Shown here in pieces: positions 45,161-54,548 of a stretch of 64,000 bases of DNA. Origin of the DNA: Bacillota bacterium (lineage in GTDB: Bacteria; Bacillota; Clostridia; Christensenellales; Aristaeellaceae); NCBI GenBank assembly GCA_023411395.1, contig JAEYOV010000071.1, forward strand, positions 201,956 to 265,955, in the 5' to 3' direction. Each line of letters starts with the position of its first letter. Positions within the stretch are counted from its first letter, which is position 1. The notes beneath the pieces are model-generated. The model worked only from the letters and a program-made list of their open reading frames with translations. It was not told where the DNA came from and ran no database searches. Position numbers and translations under genes: made by a program.

Positions 45161-45793
45161 TTACTCTTCCGGCCACAAATAGAAAAGCTCATCAGTCATC
45201 AGTTTTTCCGCCTGCCCGTCAGTCAAGGTATCCAAAAGGGACAGGACGGCAGGTGCGTCTTTTTCCCGCATGAGAAGCGTGGCAGTCACCGTGGCGGCGA
45301 ACTCGGTTTTCTCAAGGTTTGCCGGCTGGCTTTTCAGGTGGTGCAGCGCCTTGTCCCATTGGGGATAGGCAATCTCCACCCACCAGCGCTGGCTTTTTTC
45401 CATCACCGCCACCTGAGCGGCATTCAAGGCCAGGGAACAGGCATGGCTGTAGGCCCTTACAAGACCGCCCGCTCCCAATAATATACCCCCAAAATACCGT
45501 GTTACAACAACGCATACGTTTGTAACGCCCCGGGCGCGGATCACTTCCATCATCGGCATGCCGGCGGTGCCGCCCGGTTCCCCATCATCGGAAAAGCGCA
45601 TGATACCGGCATTCTGCCCGATCACATAGGCGAAGCAATTGTGGCTGGCATTCCGGTGCTCCTTTTGTATGCGCTGCAAAAACGCCAAGGCCGCCTCCTC
45701 GGTTTCCGCGGGGGCGGCATGGCCGATGAAGCGGCTTTTGCTGATGATATACTCGTCACTGGCCGCTTGTTTTACGGTTTTGAAGGAATTCAT
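45161..45793 (-). CDS. yigZ: YigZ/IMPACT family protein
   Basis: A 210-residue protein of the UPF0029/IMPACT family: KSRFIGHAAP at the start, HNCFAYVIG, SDDGEPGGTAGMPMMEV, and TRYFGGILLGAGGLVRAY are the family signatures. The C-terminal part corresponds to the EF-G-IV-like domain (DUF1949). Eukaryotic IMPACT acts on Gcn2-dependent translation control; the bacterial function is not settled. The ATG overlaps the tyrS stop in ATGA, so translation is coupled to that of TyrRS. Confidence 0.92.
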   Translation of the reverse strand: MNSFKTVKQAASDEYIISKSRFIGHAAPAETEEAALAFLQRIQKEHRNASHNCFAYVIGQNAGIMRFSDDGEPGGTAGMPMMEVIRARGVTNVCVVVTRYFGGILLGAGGLVRAYSHACSLALNAAQVAVMEKSQRWWVEIAYPQWDKALHHLKSQPANLEKTEFAATVTATLLMREKDAPAVLSLLDTLTDGQAEKLMTDELFYLWPEE

Positions 45794-47016
45794 CCCTTGA
45801 GCACCAAACGGCAGTAGTTCTTTTTGCCCTTGCGCAAAAGCAGGCCGTCGCTTGCAATGGATTCCGCCGCGACGCGGTATTCGATGTCGGTGACCTTTTC
45901 TTCGCTCACAAGGACTGCTCCGGACTGCACCATCTTTCTGGCTTCACCCCGGCTGGTACACAGGCCGCACAGGGCAAGAAGTGTGGTCAGGCGGTTGTCC
46001 TCTTGGAGCTGCGCGCTTGTTACTTCAAAGCTGGGCACGTGCTCGCTTTCCGCGCCGCCGGCAAACAGCGCTTGGGCGGCGTTTGCAGCTTTCTGCGCTT
46101 CCTCCTCGCCGTGGATGAGCTTTGTGATTTCAAAGGCCAGCACTCTTTTTGCCTCGTTGATGGCGGAATCTTTGAGGGCGCCCAGGCGGCGGACCTCCTC
46201 CATGGGCAGGAAAGTCAAAAGCGCCAGGCATTTTTCCACATCCTGGTCGTCCACGTTCCGCCAGTACTGATAAAAATCATAGGGCGAGGTGCGTTCCGCG
46301 GACAGCCACAGCGCGCCCGCTTCAGTCTTGCCCATCTTTTTGCCGTCGTGGGTCATTAAAAGCTTGAAGGTGAGGGCAAAGGCATCCTCCTGCTCCTTGC
46401 GGCGGATGAGGTCGGCCCCGGCCAGAATGTTGCTCCACTGGTCGTCGCCGCCCATTTGAAGCCGGCAGCCGTGATCCTGGAACAAACGCAGAAAGTCATA
46501 GCTTTGCATCAGCATATAATTGAATTCCAGGAACGTGAGGCCCTTTTCCAGCCGCTGTTTGTAGCATTCCGCCGTCAGCATGCGGTTGACGGAAAACAGC
46601 GCGCCGATGTCCCGTAAAAAGTCTACATAATTCAGCTTCAGCAGCCAGTCGGCGTTGTTGAGTAGCAGCGCCTTGCCGTCGGAAAAGTCAATGAGCCGGG
46701 CGAGCTGCTTTTTGATGGATTGGGCGTTTTGATCGATATCCTCCTTGGAGAGCATTCTGCGCATGTCGGTTTTGCCGCTGGGGTCGCCCACCATGGTGGT
46801 GCCGCCACCGCACAGCGCGATGGGCCGGTGGCCCGCCTTTTGCAGGTGTGCCATGGCCATGATGGGGATATAGTGGCCCACGTGCAGGCTGTCGGCGGTA
46901 GGATCGAAGCCCACGTAGTAGGTGACCTGCTCCCGCTCCATCAGCTTGTAGAGATCTTCCTCAAAGGTGATTTGGGCGACAAAGCCCCGTTCCTTTAAAA
47001 TATCAAGAATGTGCAT
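45790..47016 (-). CDS. tyrS: Tyrosyl-tRNA synthetase
   Basis: A 408-residue class I synthetase that charges tRNA-Tyr. It has YYVGFDPTADSLHVGHYIP with the HIGH-type HVGH (about 45), the tyrosine-binding region QSYDFLRL and GGDDQWSNI, and the KMSKS-type KMGKT (about 228). A C-terminal S4 domain (CTSRGEARKMVQSGAV) binds tRNA. GGGAGG is eight bases before the ATG. It is the second gene of a T-box-controlled operon. Confidence 0.96.
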   Translation of the reverse strand: MHILDILKERGFVAQITFEEDLYKLMEREQVTYYVGFDPTADSLHVGHYIPIMAMAHLQKAGHRPIALCGGGTTMVGDPSGKTDMRRMLSKEDIDQNAQSIKKQLARLIDFSDGKALLLNNADWLLKLNYVDFLRDIGALFSVNRMLTAECYKQRLEKGLTFLEFNYMLMQSYDFLRLFQDHGCRLQMGGDDQWSNILAGADLIRRKEQEDAFALTFKLLMTHDGKKMGKTEAGALWLSAERTSPYDFYQYWRNVDDQDVEKCLALLTFLPMEEVRRLGALKDSAINEAKRVLAFEITKLIHGEEEAQKAANAAQALFAGGAESEHVPSFEVTSAQLQEDNRLTTLLALCGLCTSRGEARKMVQSGAVLVSEEKVTDIEYRVAAESIASDGLLLRKGKKNYCRLVLKG

Positions 47017-47030
47017 GGCTTAAGCCTCCC

Positions 47031-48221
47031 TTATTTCGTTGCCTGGGCGATGACATCCCGCAAAATCGCCATACCCTCGCGGATTTTTTCAATGGGGCTG
47101 TTGGAAAAGTTCAGCCGGATGGTGTTGTCATGCCCGCCCTCGGCGTAAAAGTGGGTGCCGGGCACATAGGCCACCTTCCGCTCCACCGCTTTATGCAAAA
47201 GGGTAGTTGCGTTGATGATTTCGGGCAGCTCCGCCCATACGAACAGGCCGCCTTCGGGCCTTGTATAGGTGGTGCCTTTGGGGAACAGAGCCAATTCCTC
47301 CAGCATGGCGTTCAACTGGTGCCCATAGTTTTCACACAGGGAAGCCACATGGTTGTCCAGCAGGCCTTCCCGCAAAAAGGCGTCCACCACGGCCTGGTTC
47401 AGCGTGGCGGTGTGCACATCGGCGGACTGCTTGCCGATAACGCACTTGCGCAGGATATTGGGATGCGCGGCGATATACCCCACCCGCATGCCGGGGGAGA
47501 TCAGCTTCGAAAAGCTCCCCAGAAAGACGACAAGGCCGGCTTTGTCGTAGGATTTGATGGAAGGAAGCGGCGTGCCGGAATAACGCAAATCCCGGTAGGG
47601 GTCATCCTCCGCCACCACGAAACCGTACTTTTCCGCAAGCTCGGCGATTTGGGGCCGCCTGTCCGCAGCCAGCGTTTTGCCGGTGGGGTTCTGGAAGGTG
47701 GGGATGGTATAGAGCATTTTTGGATGATGCCTTAAAACGGCTTCCTCCAGCTTGTCCACGCGGATGCCGTTTTCATCGCTCTCCACGGGCACCACATTGG
47801 CCTGGTACAAGCGCATGCACTGCATGTTGCCAAGGAAGGTTGGGTTTTCCACCAGGATCACATCGCCGGGGTTGATGAGCGCCTTGCATAATAGGTCCAT
47901 AGCCTGACTGGAGCCGGAAACGGGCAAAATATCCTCCGGCTTCACTTCAAACGAAAACCGCCGCGTCAAATACGGTGCAAGGCTTTCCTTCAGCGGCGCG
48001 TATCCTTCTGTGGCCCCGTATTGCAGGATATTTTTTCCGTTCTCTTTCAGCACCTTTTGGCACAGGCGCGAGACCGTCTCATCCGGCAAGGAGGCGGAGG
48101 CGGGATTGCCGCCGCCAAAGGAGATCATGCCTGGGGTGGACATGAGCTTCAATATTTCCCGGATGGCACTGCCTGTGATGCCGTCAAACCGTTTGGCGAA
48201 GGTCAAATCCGCTGCGTTCAT
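47031..48221 (-). CDS. PLP aminotransferase of the 2-aminoadipate/aromatic type (class I/II)
   Basis: A 396-residue fold-type I aminotransferase resembling the catalytic part of MocR proteins and LysN/ARO8-type enzymes. It has MISFGGGNPASASLP, PTFQNPTGKTL, AEDDPYRDLRY and the PLP lysine in GSFSKLISPGMRVGY. It has no DNA-binding domain. The ATG at 48221 has AAAGGAGG about five bases upstream. As the first gene behind a Tyr-type T-box and directly in front of tyrS (14-base gap), it probably works in tyrosine or aromatic amino acid transamination. That assignment is inferred from regulation and not from active-site residues. Confidence 0.9.
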   Translation of the reverse strand: MNAADLTFAKRFDGITGSAIREILKLMSTPGMISFGGGNPASASLPDETVSRLCQKVLKENGKNILQYGATEGYAPLKESLAPYLTRRFSFEVKPEDILPVSGSSQAMDLLCKALINPGDVILVENPTFLGNMQCMRLYQANVVPVESDENGIRVDKLEEAVLRHHPKMLYTIPTFQNPTGKTLAADRRPQIAELAEKYGFVVAEDDPYRDLRYSGTPLPSIKSYDKAGLVVFLGSFSKLISPGMRVGYIAAHPNILRKCVIGKQSADVHTATLNQAVVDAFLREGLLDNHVASLCENYGHQLNAMLEELALFPKGTTYTRPEGGLFVWAELPEIINATTLLHKAVERKVAYVPGTHFYAEGGHDNTIRLNFSNSPIEKIREGMAILRDVIAQATK

Positions 48222-48239
48222 GGTTTCCTCCTTTAGCTT

Positions 48240-48514
48240 TGCGGGGAAAGAAAAACGCCTTCCCCAAATAAGGGAAGGCGGCATAAGCCACGGTACCACT
48301 TCCGTTCGGCACGCCCTTGCGGGAGGTGCCCTTTGCGGGAAAAATGCATCTTTCCCAAGCGCTGTATCCGGCGCACCGGCTTAGCCTACGCGGCAAATGC
48401 TTTCGGCCTTGAGCTCCGGGAGGTATTCCCCTGAAAACCGCCGCTTCCTCGCACCTTACGGAAGCTCTCTTGAGGCGAATGGATCAAGGTACTTGGTCCC
48501 GTCATCGCTTGTTG
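48240..48514 (-). promoter_or_regulatory. T-box riboswitch, tyrosine specifier
   Basis: A 270-base leader on the minus strand. Stem I contains AGAGAGC and the GGTGCGAGGAAGC element; the likely specifier is TAC (48423-48425) in GGGGAATACC. The T-box sequence AAGTGGTACCGTGG (48288-48299 and flank) pairs with the tRNA CCA end. The terminator is CGCCTTCCC-TTATTT-GGGGAAGGCG (48256-48280) followed by TTTTTCTTT. Uncharged tRNA-Tyr would favour the antiterminator and expression of the aminotransferase, tyrS and yigZ. The specifier assignment is by eye and by agreement with tyrS. Confidence 0.88.
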
Positions 48515-48520
48515 TTCCCC

Positions 48521-48549
48521 ATTATATGCGGGGCGGGACGCACTGTCAA
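48521..48549 (-). promoter_or_regulatory. Promoter of the T-box operon
   Basis: On the minus strand, TTGACA (48544-48549), 17-base spacer, TATAAT (48521-48526): perfect hexamers. Confidence 0.85.
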
Positions 48550-48581
48550 GGGGCTGACGGGAAGGTTTCATAAGTCATTTT

Positions 48582-48610
48582 TTGCGGTAAGATGCAACAT
48601 AGCGTATTAT
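48582..48610 (+). promoter_or_regulatory. Possible promoter of nrdAB
   Basis: TTGCGG (48582-48587), 17-base spacer, TATTAT (48605-48610), 25 bases before nrdA. Divergent from the T-box operon promoter. No NrdR box was recognised. Confidence 0.35.
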
Positions 48611-48634
48611 ATCCGCGCATAGGGAGGGTATGCC

Positions 48635-51151
48635 ATGCAAATCATCAAGCGAAACGGGAGCACCGAAGAATACAGCGGTGGGAAAATTACCGCCGCCATG
48701 GCAAAGGCATTCGCGAGCGTTGGACAAGCCCCGGAGGAGGAAACGCTCCAGGCGCTTTTAAGCCATGTTCAGCAGCACATGGATACAAGCGTGCCAGTCA
48801 CTGTGGAAGCCATACAGGATCTGGTGGAACAGGCACTGATGGCAAAGGGCTACTATCAGGTGGCAAAAAGCTACATTTTATACAGGGAAGACAGGGCGCG
48901 CCTTCGGGGCGTATGCCGGGAACTGAACGATGCGCTGAAAGTTTCCGGCCTTCATGAATGCCTGGTCAGGATACAGAAGGATTTCCCGGAGGAAGCCTGT
49001 GATCTGGGCCGCCTGCTTGCCAAGTACGCGGCTTTCAGGAAGCCGGACATGACGGAGGCCCAGCGGCTGGATGCCCTTATAAAGGCCGCCGTGGAGCTGA
49101 CCACCAAGGAAGCGCCCAGGTGGGAATTCATCGCGGCGCGGCTTGAGTATTTCCGCTTTGAAAAATCGCTTCAGGAAGAAATGGACAGAAGAAAGATCGG
49201 CAGCTTCTATGAAAAAATCCGCCACCTTCAGGAGGAGGGGCTATACGGCGCGTACATCCTGGAGCATTACGCCAAGGCGGACATCGACCTGTATGAAACG
49301 TACATCGTAAACGAACGCAACCACCTTCTCAATTATTCCGGGTTGAACCTTATATTGCAGCGCTACGTCGTGAAGACCCGCAGTCATGTGCCCTTGGAAA
49401 CGCCCCAGGAGATGTACCTTGGCATTGCCATGCACCTGGCCATGCAGGAAAAGCAGGACAGGGACATGTGGGTGAAGAAGTTTTACGATATGCTGAGCCT
49501 TTTGCAGCTCACCATGGCGACGCCTACCCTGGCCAACGCCCGCAAGCCCTACCACCAGCTGTCAAGCTGTTTTATCGACACCATGCCCGACAGCCTGGAC
49601 GGCATCTACCGCACCGTGGACAATTTCGCCAGAGTGAGCAAATTTGGCGGCGGTATGGGCGTTTACATGGGCAAGGTGCGCGCCAATGGCTCAAGCATAC
49701 GCGGCTTTGAAGGCGCGGCAGGCGGTGTGATCCGCTGGATCAAGCTTCTCAATGCCACCGCCGTTGCGGTGGACCAGTTGGGCATGCGCCAGGGAGCCGT
49801 AGCGGTGTATTTGGATGCCTGGCACAGGGACCTGCCGGAGTTTCTCCAATTGCGCACCAACAACGGCGACGACCGGCTGAAAGCCCATGACGTGTTTCCC
49901 GCCGTCTGCTATCCGGACCTTTTCTGGCGCATGGCCGGGGAAAGCCTGGACCAAAGCTGGTATTTGATGTGCCCGCATCAAATACTCACCGTCAAGGGCT
50001 ACGCGCTGGAGGATTACTGGGGTGAGGAGTGGGAGAGGCGTTACCATGACTGCGTGAAGGACGCACGCATTTCCAAGCGGGAAATTGCCATCAAGGAACT
50101 GGTGCGCCTGATTTTAAAGTCCGCCATCGAAACGGGCACCCCCTTCGCCTTCAACCGGGATACGGTGAACCGCCTGAATCCCAACAGCCATGCCGGCATC
50201 ATCTACTGCTCCAACCTGTGTACGGAAATCGCCCAAAACATGAGCGCCATAGAGCTGAAAAGCCGTGATGTAACGGTGCAGGATGGGGAAACGGTTGTTG
50301 TTACTGTCACAAAGCCCGGTGACTTTGTGGTATGCAACCTGGCCAGCCTTTCCTTGGGCGCGCTGCCGGTAAACGATGACGAGGCCATGCAGGAGTTGGT
50401 AGCCACCGCCGTGCGGGCGCTGGACAATGTGATCGATTTGAACTATTATCCTGTCGAGTATGCGCAAATTACCAACCGGCGCTACCGCAGCATTGGCCTT
50501 GGGGTGCACGGGTATCACCACATGCTGGCAAAGCACTTAATTGCCTGGGAAAGCCAGGAGCATTTGGATTTTGCAGATAGGGTGTTCGAACGCATCAATT
50601 ACGCCGCCATCAAGGCCAGCAGCCAACTGGCCAGGGAAAAGGGCGCGTACGGCCTCTTTGCCGGCAGCGGCTGGCAGACAGGCGCGTACTTTGAAAATCG
50701 CGGCTACACCGATTCCAAATGGCAGGCGCTGAAAGCGGAAGTCGCCCGAAACGGCATGCGCAACGCTTATCTCATCGCTATCGCGCCCACCAGCTCCACC
50801 AGCATCCTGGCTTCCACCACCGCCGGGGTCGATCCGGTGATGAGCCGGTTCTTTCTGGAGGAGAAGAAGGGCATCATCCTGCCCAGGGTCGCACCGGATC
50901 TTTCCATGTCCACCTATTGGCATTACAAAGGCGCCCATCAAACAGACCAATCGTATTCGGTGAAGGCGGCGGGCGTCCGCCAGCGGCACATCGACCAGAG
51001 CCAAAGCCTGAACCTGTACATCACCAACGACTACAGCCTGCGCCAGGTGCTGGACCTGTACCTTCAAGCGTGGGAAGCAGGCGTGAAAACAGTCTATTAT
51101 GTGCGCAGCAAGGCCTTGGAAGTGGAGGAATGCGAAAGCTGCGCCTCATGA
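48635..51151 (+). CDS. nrdA: Ribonucleoside-diphosphate reductase, class Ia large subunit
   Basis: An 838-residue subunit. An N-terminal ATP cone (about 1-90, KRNGSTEEYSGGKI) senses dATP/ATP. The catalytic cysteines are in QLSSCF (about 312), SNLCTEI with its Glu (about 528) and VVCNLASL (about 567). TVYYVRS (about 822) holds the Tyr pair of the radical path, and the C-terminal CESC is the redox pair reduced by thioredoxin or glutaredoxin. It makes deoxynucleotides with the radical supplied by NrdB. GGGAGGG lies six bases before the ATG. nrdB follows within 25 bases. Confidence 0.95.
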   Translation: MQIIKRNGSTEEYSGGKITAAMAKAFASVGQAPEEETLQALLSHVQQHMDTSVPVTVEAIQDLVEQALMAKGYYQVAKSYILYREDRARLRGVCRELNDALKVSGLHECLVRIQKDFPEEACDLGRLLAKYAAFRKPDMTEAQRLDALIKAAVELTTKEAPRWEFIAARLEYFRFEKSLQEEMDRRKIGSFYEKIRHLQEEGLYGAYILEHYAKADIDLYETYIVNERNHLLNYSGLNLILQRYVVKTRSHVPLETPQEMYLGIAMHLAMQEKQDRDMWVKKFYDMLSLLQLTMATPTLANARKPYHQLSSCFIDTMPDSLDGIYRTVDNFARVSKFGGGMGVYMGKVRANGSSIRGFEGAAGGVIRWIKLLNATAVAVDQLGMRQGAVAVYLDAWHRDLPEFLQLRTNNGDDRLKAHDVFPAVCYPDLFWRMAGESLDQSWYLMCPHQILTVKGYALEDYWGEEWERRYHDCVKDARISKREIAIKELVRLILKSAIETGTPFAFNRDTVNRLNPNSHAGIIYCSNLCTEIAQNMSAIELKSRDVTVQDGETVVVTVTKPGDFVVCNLASLSLGALPVNDDEAMQELVATAVRALDNVIDLNYYPVEYAQITNRRYRSIGLGVHGYHHMLAKHLIAWESQEHLDFADRVFERINYAAIKASSQLAREKGAYGLFAGSGWQTGAYFENRGYTDSKWQALKAEVARNGMRNAYLIAIAPTSSTSILASTTAGVDPVMSRFFLEEKKGIILPRVAPDLSMSTYWHYKGAHQTDQSYSVKAAGVRQRHIDQSQSLNLYITNDYSLRQVLDLYLQAWEAGVKTVYYVRSKALEVEECESCAS

Positions 51152-51175
51152 AAAAATATGTGGAGGAGAAAATGC

Positions 51176-52219
51176 ATGGCCATCCTTAAGAAAAAGCCCC
51201 TGTTCAACCCGGAAGGGGATACGCAAGTCCATTTGAGGCGTATGATTGGCGGCAATACCACCAACCTCAATGATTTCAACAATGTCAAATACGCCTGGGT
51301 CAGCGACTGGTACAGGCAGGCCATGAACAATTTCTGGATCCCCGAGGAAATCAACTTAAGCCCCGATGTGAAGGACTATCCCAGGCTGGAAAAGGCGGAG
51401 CGCACCGCCTACAACAAAATATTGAGCTTTCTGATCTTTCTGGATTCCATTCAGACGGCCAATCTTCCCGCTATCGGCGAATACGTCACCGCCAACGAGG
51501 TCAACCTTTGCCTCACCATCCAAAGCTTTCAGGAATGCGTGCATAGCCAGAGCTACAGCTACATGCTCGACACCATCTGCAGCCCGGATGAGCGCAACAG
51601 CATCCTGTATCAGTGGAAGACGGATGAGCATCTTTTACGGCGCAACACCTTCATCGGCGACTTGTACAACGCATTTCAAAACGACAAGGATGATTTTACG
51701 CTTTTGAAGGTGCTGGTGGCCAACTACATCCTGGAGGGCATCTACTTTTACAGCGGTTTCATGTTTTTTTACAACCTGGGCCGCAACGGCAAAATGCCCG
51801 GCTCCGTTCAGGAGATACGCTACATTAACCGGGATGAAAACACCCATCTGTGGCTGTTCCGAAATATCCTGCTGGAACTGAAAAAGGAAAAGCCGGAGCT
51901 CTTTACGAAGGAGCGTACCGCGTATCTTCAGGAGATGGTGGCGGAGGGCGTGCGCCAGGAGATTGCCTGGGGACAGTACGTGATCGGCGATTCCATAACC
52001 GGATTGAGCAGCGCCATGGTGGCCGATTATATCAAGTATCTGGGCAACCTGCGCTGCCTGGGTCTGGGCTTTGAGCCGCTCTACGAAGGTTATGAGCGCG
52101 AACCCAAATCCATGACCTGGGTCAGCCAGTACGCCAACGCCAACATGGTGAAAACGGACTTTTTTGAAGCGAAGAGTACGGCCTACGCCAAGAGCACCGC
52201 TTTGGTGGATGATTTGTAA
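51176..52219 (+). CDS. nrdB: Ribonucleoside-diphosphate reductase, class Ia small subunit
   Basis: A 347-residue ferritin-like radical subunit. The metal ligands are in FLDSIQ (Asp), FQECVHSQSY (Glu and His), ILEGIYFYSGF (Glu) and NRDENTHLWLF (Glu and His). The radical tyrosine is the Tyr of HSQSY (about residue 128), so this is a tyrosyl-radical enzyme and not a Phe-substituted class Ic type. Activation of the metal site needs oxygen or a flavodoxin partner, neither visible here. The ATG at 51176 has GGAGG nine bases upstream. It forms an operon with nrdA. No terminator is evident; the 52220-52370 gap holds no gene. Confidence 0.95.
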   Translation: MAILKKKPLFNPEGDTQVHLRRMIGGNTTNLNDFNNVKYAWVSDWYRQAMNNFWIPEEINLSPDVKDYPRLEKAERTAYNKILSFLIFLDSIQTANLPAIGEYVTANEVNLCLTIQSFQECVHSQSYSYMLDTICSPDERNSILYQWKTDEHLLRRNTFIGDLYNAFQNDKDDFTLLKVLVANYILEGIYFYSGFMFFYNLGRNGKMPGSVQEIRYINRDENTHLWLFRNILLELKKEKPELFTKERTAYLQEMVAEGVRQEIAWGQYVIGDSITGLSSAMVADYIKYLGNLRCLGLGFEPLYEGYEREPKSMTWVSQYANANMVKTDFFEAKSTAYAKSTALVDDL

Positions 52220-52370
52220 AATGATCGTTCTGCCTGAAATAAAATTCAAATCATTGAGTCCGCCTTGCTGTGCTGAATTGTATTGGTGTTTCTTGGTTTT
52301 GGCTGCTATACAGGCGCATGAACATGCATTGCAAGGCTAAATCTAAGGAGACACAAATACAACTATGCAG

Positions 52371-52399
52371 TTGCGGTTTGGGCTAAAATCCTGTATACT
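52371..52399 (+). promoter_or_regulatory. Promoter of yloU-fakA-recG
   Basis: TTGCGG (52371-52376), 17-base spacer, TATACT (52394-52399), about 115 bases upstream of the Asp23-family gene. Confidence 0.5.
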
Positions 52400-52523
52400 A
52401 GGATTTGACCTTGCAGGACGAGTGCTTTTTGTGCGGCTATGCCGCTTAAAAGCAGGTTGATGTGCGCAGGTTTCTGCTGGTTGTTTGGCGGACACGCGGC
52501 AATTGCTGCTCAAGGAGGCAAGG

Positions 52524-52877
52524 ATGATGGAATGTAAGATAAAGAATGACATCGGCACGATTTTTATCACCGAGGACGTCATGCTCAAGGTGGTGGGCTA
52601 TGCCGCACTGGAATGCTACGGCATCGTGGCCATGTCCAGCAAGCGGGCAAAGGACGGCTTGGTGGAATGGCTGGGCCGGGAGAACCTGTCCAAGGGAGTT
52701 CAATTGCGCCTGGTGGACGACATGCTGGATGTGGATCTGTTCATCATCGTGGAATACGGCATTTCTGTGGCCGAGGTCTGCAAGACCATTGTGGAAACGG
52801 TGAAGTACAAACTGGAAAGCATGACCGGCGTAACGGTGCGCCGCGTGAATATTTCGGTGGAAGGAATCCGCATTTAA
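52524..52877 (+). CDS. yloU: Asp23/Gls24 family protein (YloU-like)
   Basis: A 117-residue cytosolic protein of the Asp23 family: GTIFITEDVMLKVVGYAALECYGI at the start (read here in two parts), central RLVDDMLDVDLFIIVEYG and C-terminal VRRVNISVEGIRI. Members coat the cytoplasmic membrane or support envelope homeostasis. AGGAGG lies five bases before the ATG at 52524 (eight before a second ATG at 52527). It is followed by fakA and recG, the order known in Bacillus and other Firmicutes. Confidence 0.92.
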   Translation: MMECKIKNDIGTIFITEDVMLKVVGYAALECYGIVAMSSKRAKDGLVEWLGRENLSKGVQLRLVDDMLDVDLFIIVEYGISVAEVCKTIVETVKYKLESMTGVTVRRVNISVEGIRI

Positions 52878-52906
52878 ATTATGCCACCCGACGGGAGGAT
52901 ACGCCC

Positions 52907-54547
52907 TTGATTCAGGCAAAGAATATAGACGGCCTTTTGCTGCGCGATATGGTGACGGCCGGGGCCTCTCTACTGGAGAAAAATCGGGAGGCTGTGGATG
53001 CTTTGAACGTATTCCCTGTGCCGGACGGGGATACGGGCACCAATATGTCCCTTACGATGATGTCAGCCATCCGGGAATTGAACGGAAAAGAATATCTCTC
53101 CGCGGGGGAAGCCGCCGAGGCGCTGGCCAAGGGTGCTTTAAAAGGCGCCCGGGGCAATTCCGGCGTGATCACTTCCCAACTTTACCGCGGTTTTGCCAAG
53201 GCGTTGGAGGGCGTGGACAGGATCACTCCCGTCCTCTTTGCCCAGGCGCTGAAAAGCGGCGCGGAGACGGCCTACAAAGCGGTGATGAAGCCCAAGGAAG
53301 GCACCATTTTGACCGTGGCCCGCGTTATCGCGGAAGATGCCATACGTCAGGTGCAGCTTGCCCCCGATGATTTTGAAGGTCTCATGAACGTGATCCTGAC
53401 CAGCGGCGATGCCATCTTGCGGCGTACGCCCGACATGTTACCCGTTTTGAAGCAGGCCGGCGTGGTGGATGCCGGCGGGCGCGGTCTGCTTCTCATCTAT
53501 GCCGGGTATGCCGCGGCACTTCGGGGAGAACATGTGGAGAATACCGAAATCGACTTCCATGCCGGCGGCAATGCCACATTCGAAGACGATCACGACGCGC
53601 TGGAGGATCTCAAGTATGTCTACTGTACCGAGTTCCTGATCCAGAACCTGCTGCCTTCCGCCCAGGAAAGCGATATTGATACCTTCCGCCGCAGGCTCAA
53701 CCGCATCGGCGACTGCGTGTTGGTGGTGGGGGATTTGAGCCTGGTCAAGGTGCACGTACATACAAACGACCCTGGCAAGGCCCTGCAATATGGCCTGACA
53801 CTGGGCGAACTTTTGAACCTCAAAATTGAAAACATGGTGGAGCAGCGCCGGGAGCGGCAAAAGAAGATGGAGGAGGAAAAGCAGCCGCCCAAGGACTATG
53901 GCATGGTGGCCGTATCCCTGGGGGATGGCTTCTCTCAAATCTTCAAGGACCTGACAGTGGACGCCATCGTGGATGGCGGCCAGACCATGAACCCCAGCAT
54001 TGAGGATGTGCTGGCGGCGGTGAACAGGGTCAACGCCAAGTGCGTTTTCATTTTCCCCAACAACAGCAACGTGATCCTGGCGGCCCAGCAGGCGGCGGAA
54101 CTTTCAGACAAGGAAGTCCACGTGATCCCCACGAAAAACGTGGCCATGGGCATCGCCGCCGCCGTGGCTTTCCAGCCGGAACTGGATAGCGCTGAAAATG
54201 TGCGGCGCATGAGCGACGCGGCCCAAAGGGTCAAAACGGGTACCATCACCTTTGCTGTGCGCGACAGCGAGTACGAGGATATCCATATCAAGGAAGGCGA
54301 CATCATCGGCTTGTTCAACGGCAAGATCCACTGCTCCGGCAAGAGCGCCCGGGAAGTGGCGATGGAGCTGATGCGGGAACTGGTGACGGACGAAGACGAA
54401 CTGATCACTATCTATTACGGCAAGGACACCTCCACGCAGGATGCGGAAAGCCTCTCGGAGGAGATTTCAGAACTGTACGGCCACTGCGACGTGGAGACAC
54501 ACATGGGCGGCCAGCCTTTGTATTATTATCTGATTTCGGTGGAATGA
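52907..54547 (+). CDS. fakA: DAK2-domain fatty acid kinase FakA-like protein (YloV)
   Basis: A 546-residue protein. The N-terminal DhaL-like kinase domain has NVFPVPDGDTGTNM (about 32-45, Mg-ATP-binding aspartates) and KGARGNSGVI. The middle and C-terminal part (GDGFSQIFKDLTVD, FIFPNNSNVILAA) match the FakA/YloV family. FakA phosphorylates fatty acids delivered by FakB proteins, feeding exogenous fatty acids into phospholipid synthesis. The TTG start at 52907 was chosen because GGGAGG lies eight bases upstream and family N-termini begin here; the frame is open further upstream only across yloU in another phase. Confidence 0.92.
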   Translation: MIQAKNIDGLLLRDMVTAGASLLEKNREAVDALNVFPVPDGDTGTNMSLTMMSAIRELNGKEYLSAGEAAEALAKGALKGARGNSGVITSQLYRGFAKALEGVDRITPVLFAQALKSGAETAYKAVMKPKEGTILTVARVIAEDAIRQVQLAPDDFEGLMNVILTSGDAILRRTPDMLPVLKQAGVVDAGGRGLLLIYAGYAAALRGEHVENTEIDFHAGGNATFEDDHDALEDLKYVYCTEFLIQNLLPSAQESDIDTFRRRLNRIGDCVLVVGDLSLVKVHVHTNDPGKALQYGLTLGELLNLKIENMVEQRRERQKKMEEEKQPPKDYGMVAVSLGDGFSQIFKDLTVDAIVDGGQTMNPSIEDVLAAVNRVNAKCVFIFPNNSNVILAAQQAAELSDKEVHVIPTKNVAMGIAAAVAFQPELDSAENVRRMSDAAQRVKTGTITFAVRDSEYEDIHIKEGDIIGLFNGKIHCSGKSAREVAMELMRELVTDEDELITIYYGKDTSTQDAESLSEEISELYGHCDVETHMGGQPLYYYLISVE

Positions 54548-54548
54548 C

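Noticed and set aside
52613..52906. N-terminal extension of FakA overlapping yloU
   Set aside because: It is read out of frame through yloU; the TTG at 52907 has GGGAGG at ideal spacing and matches the family N-terminus.
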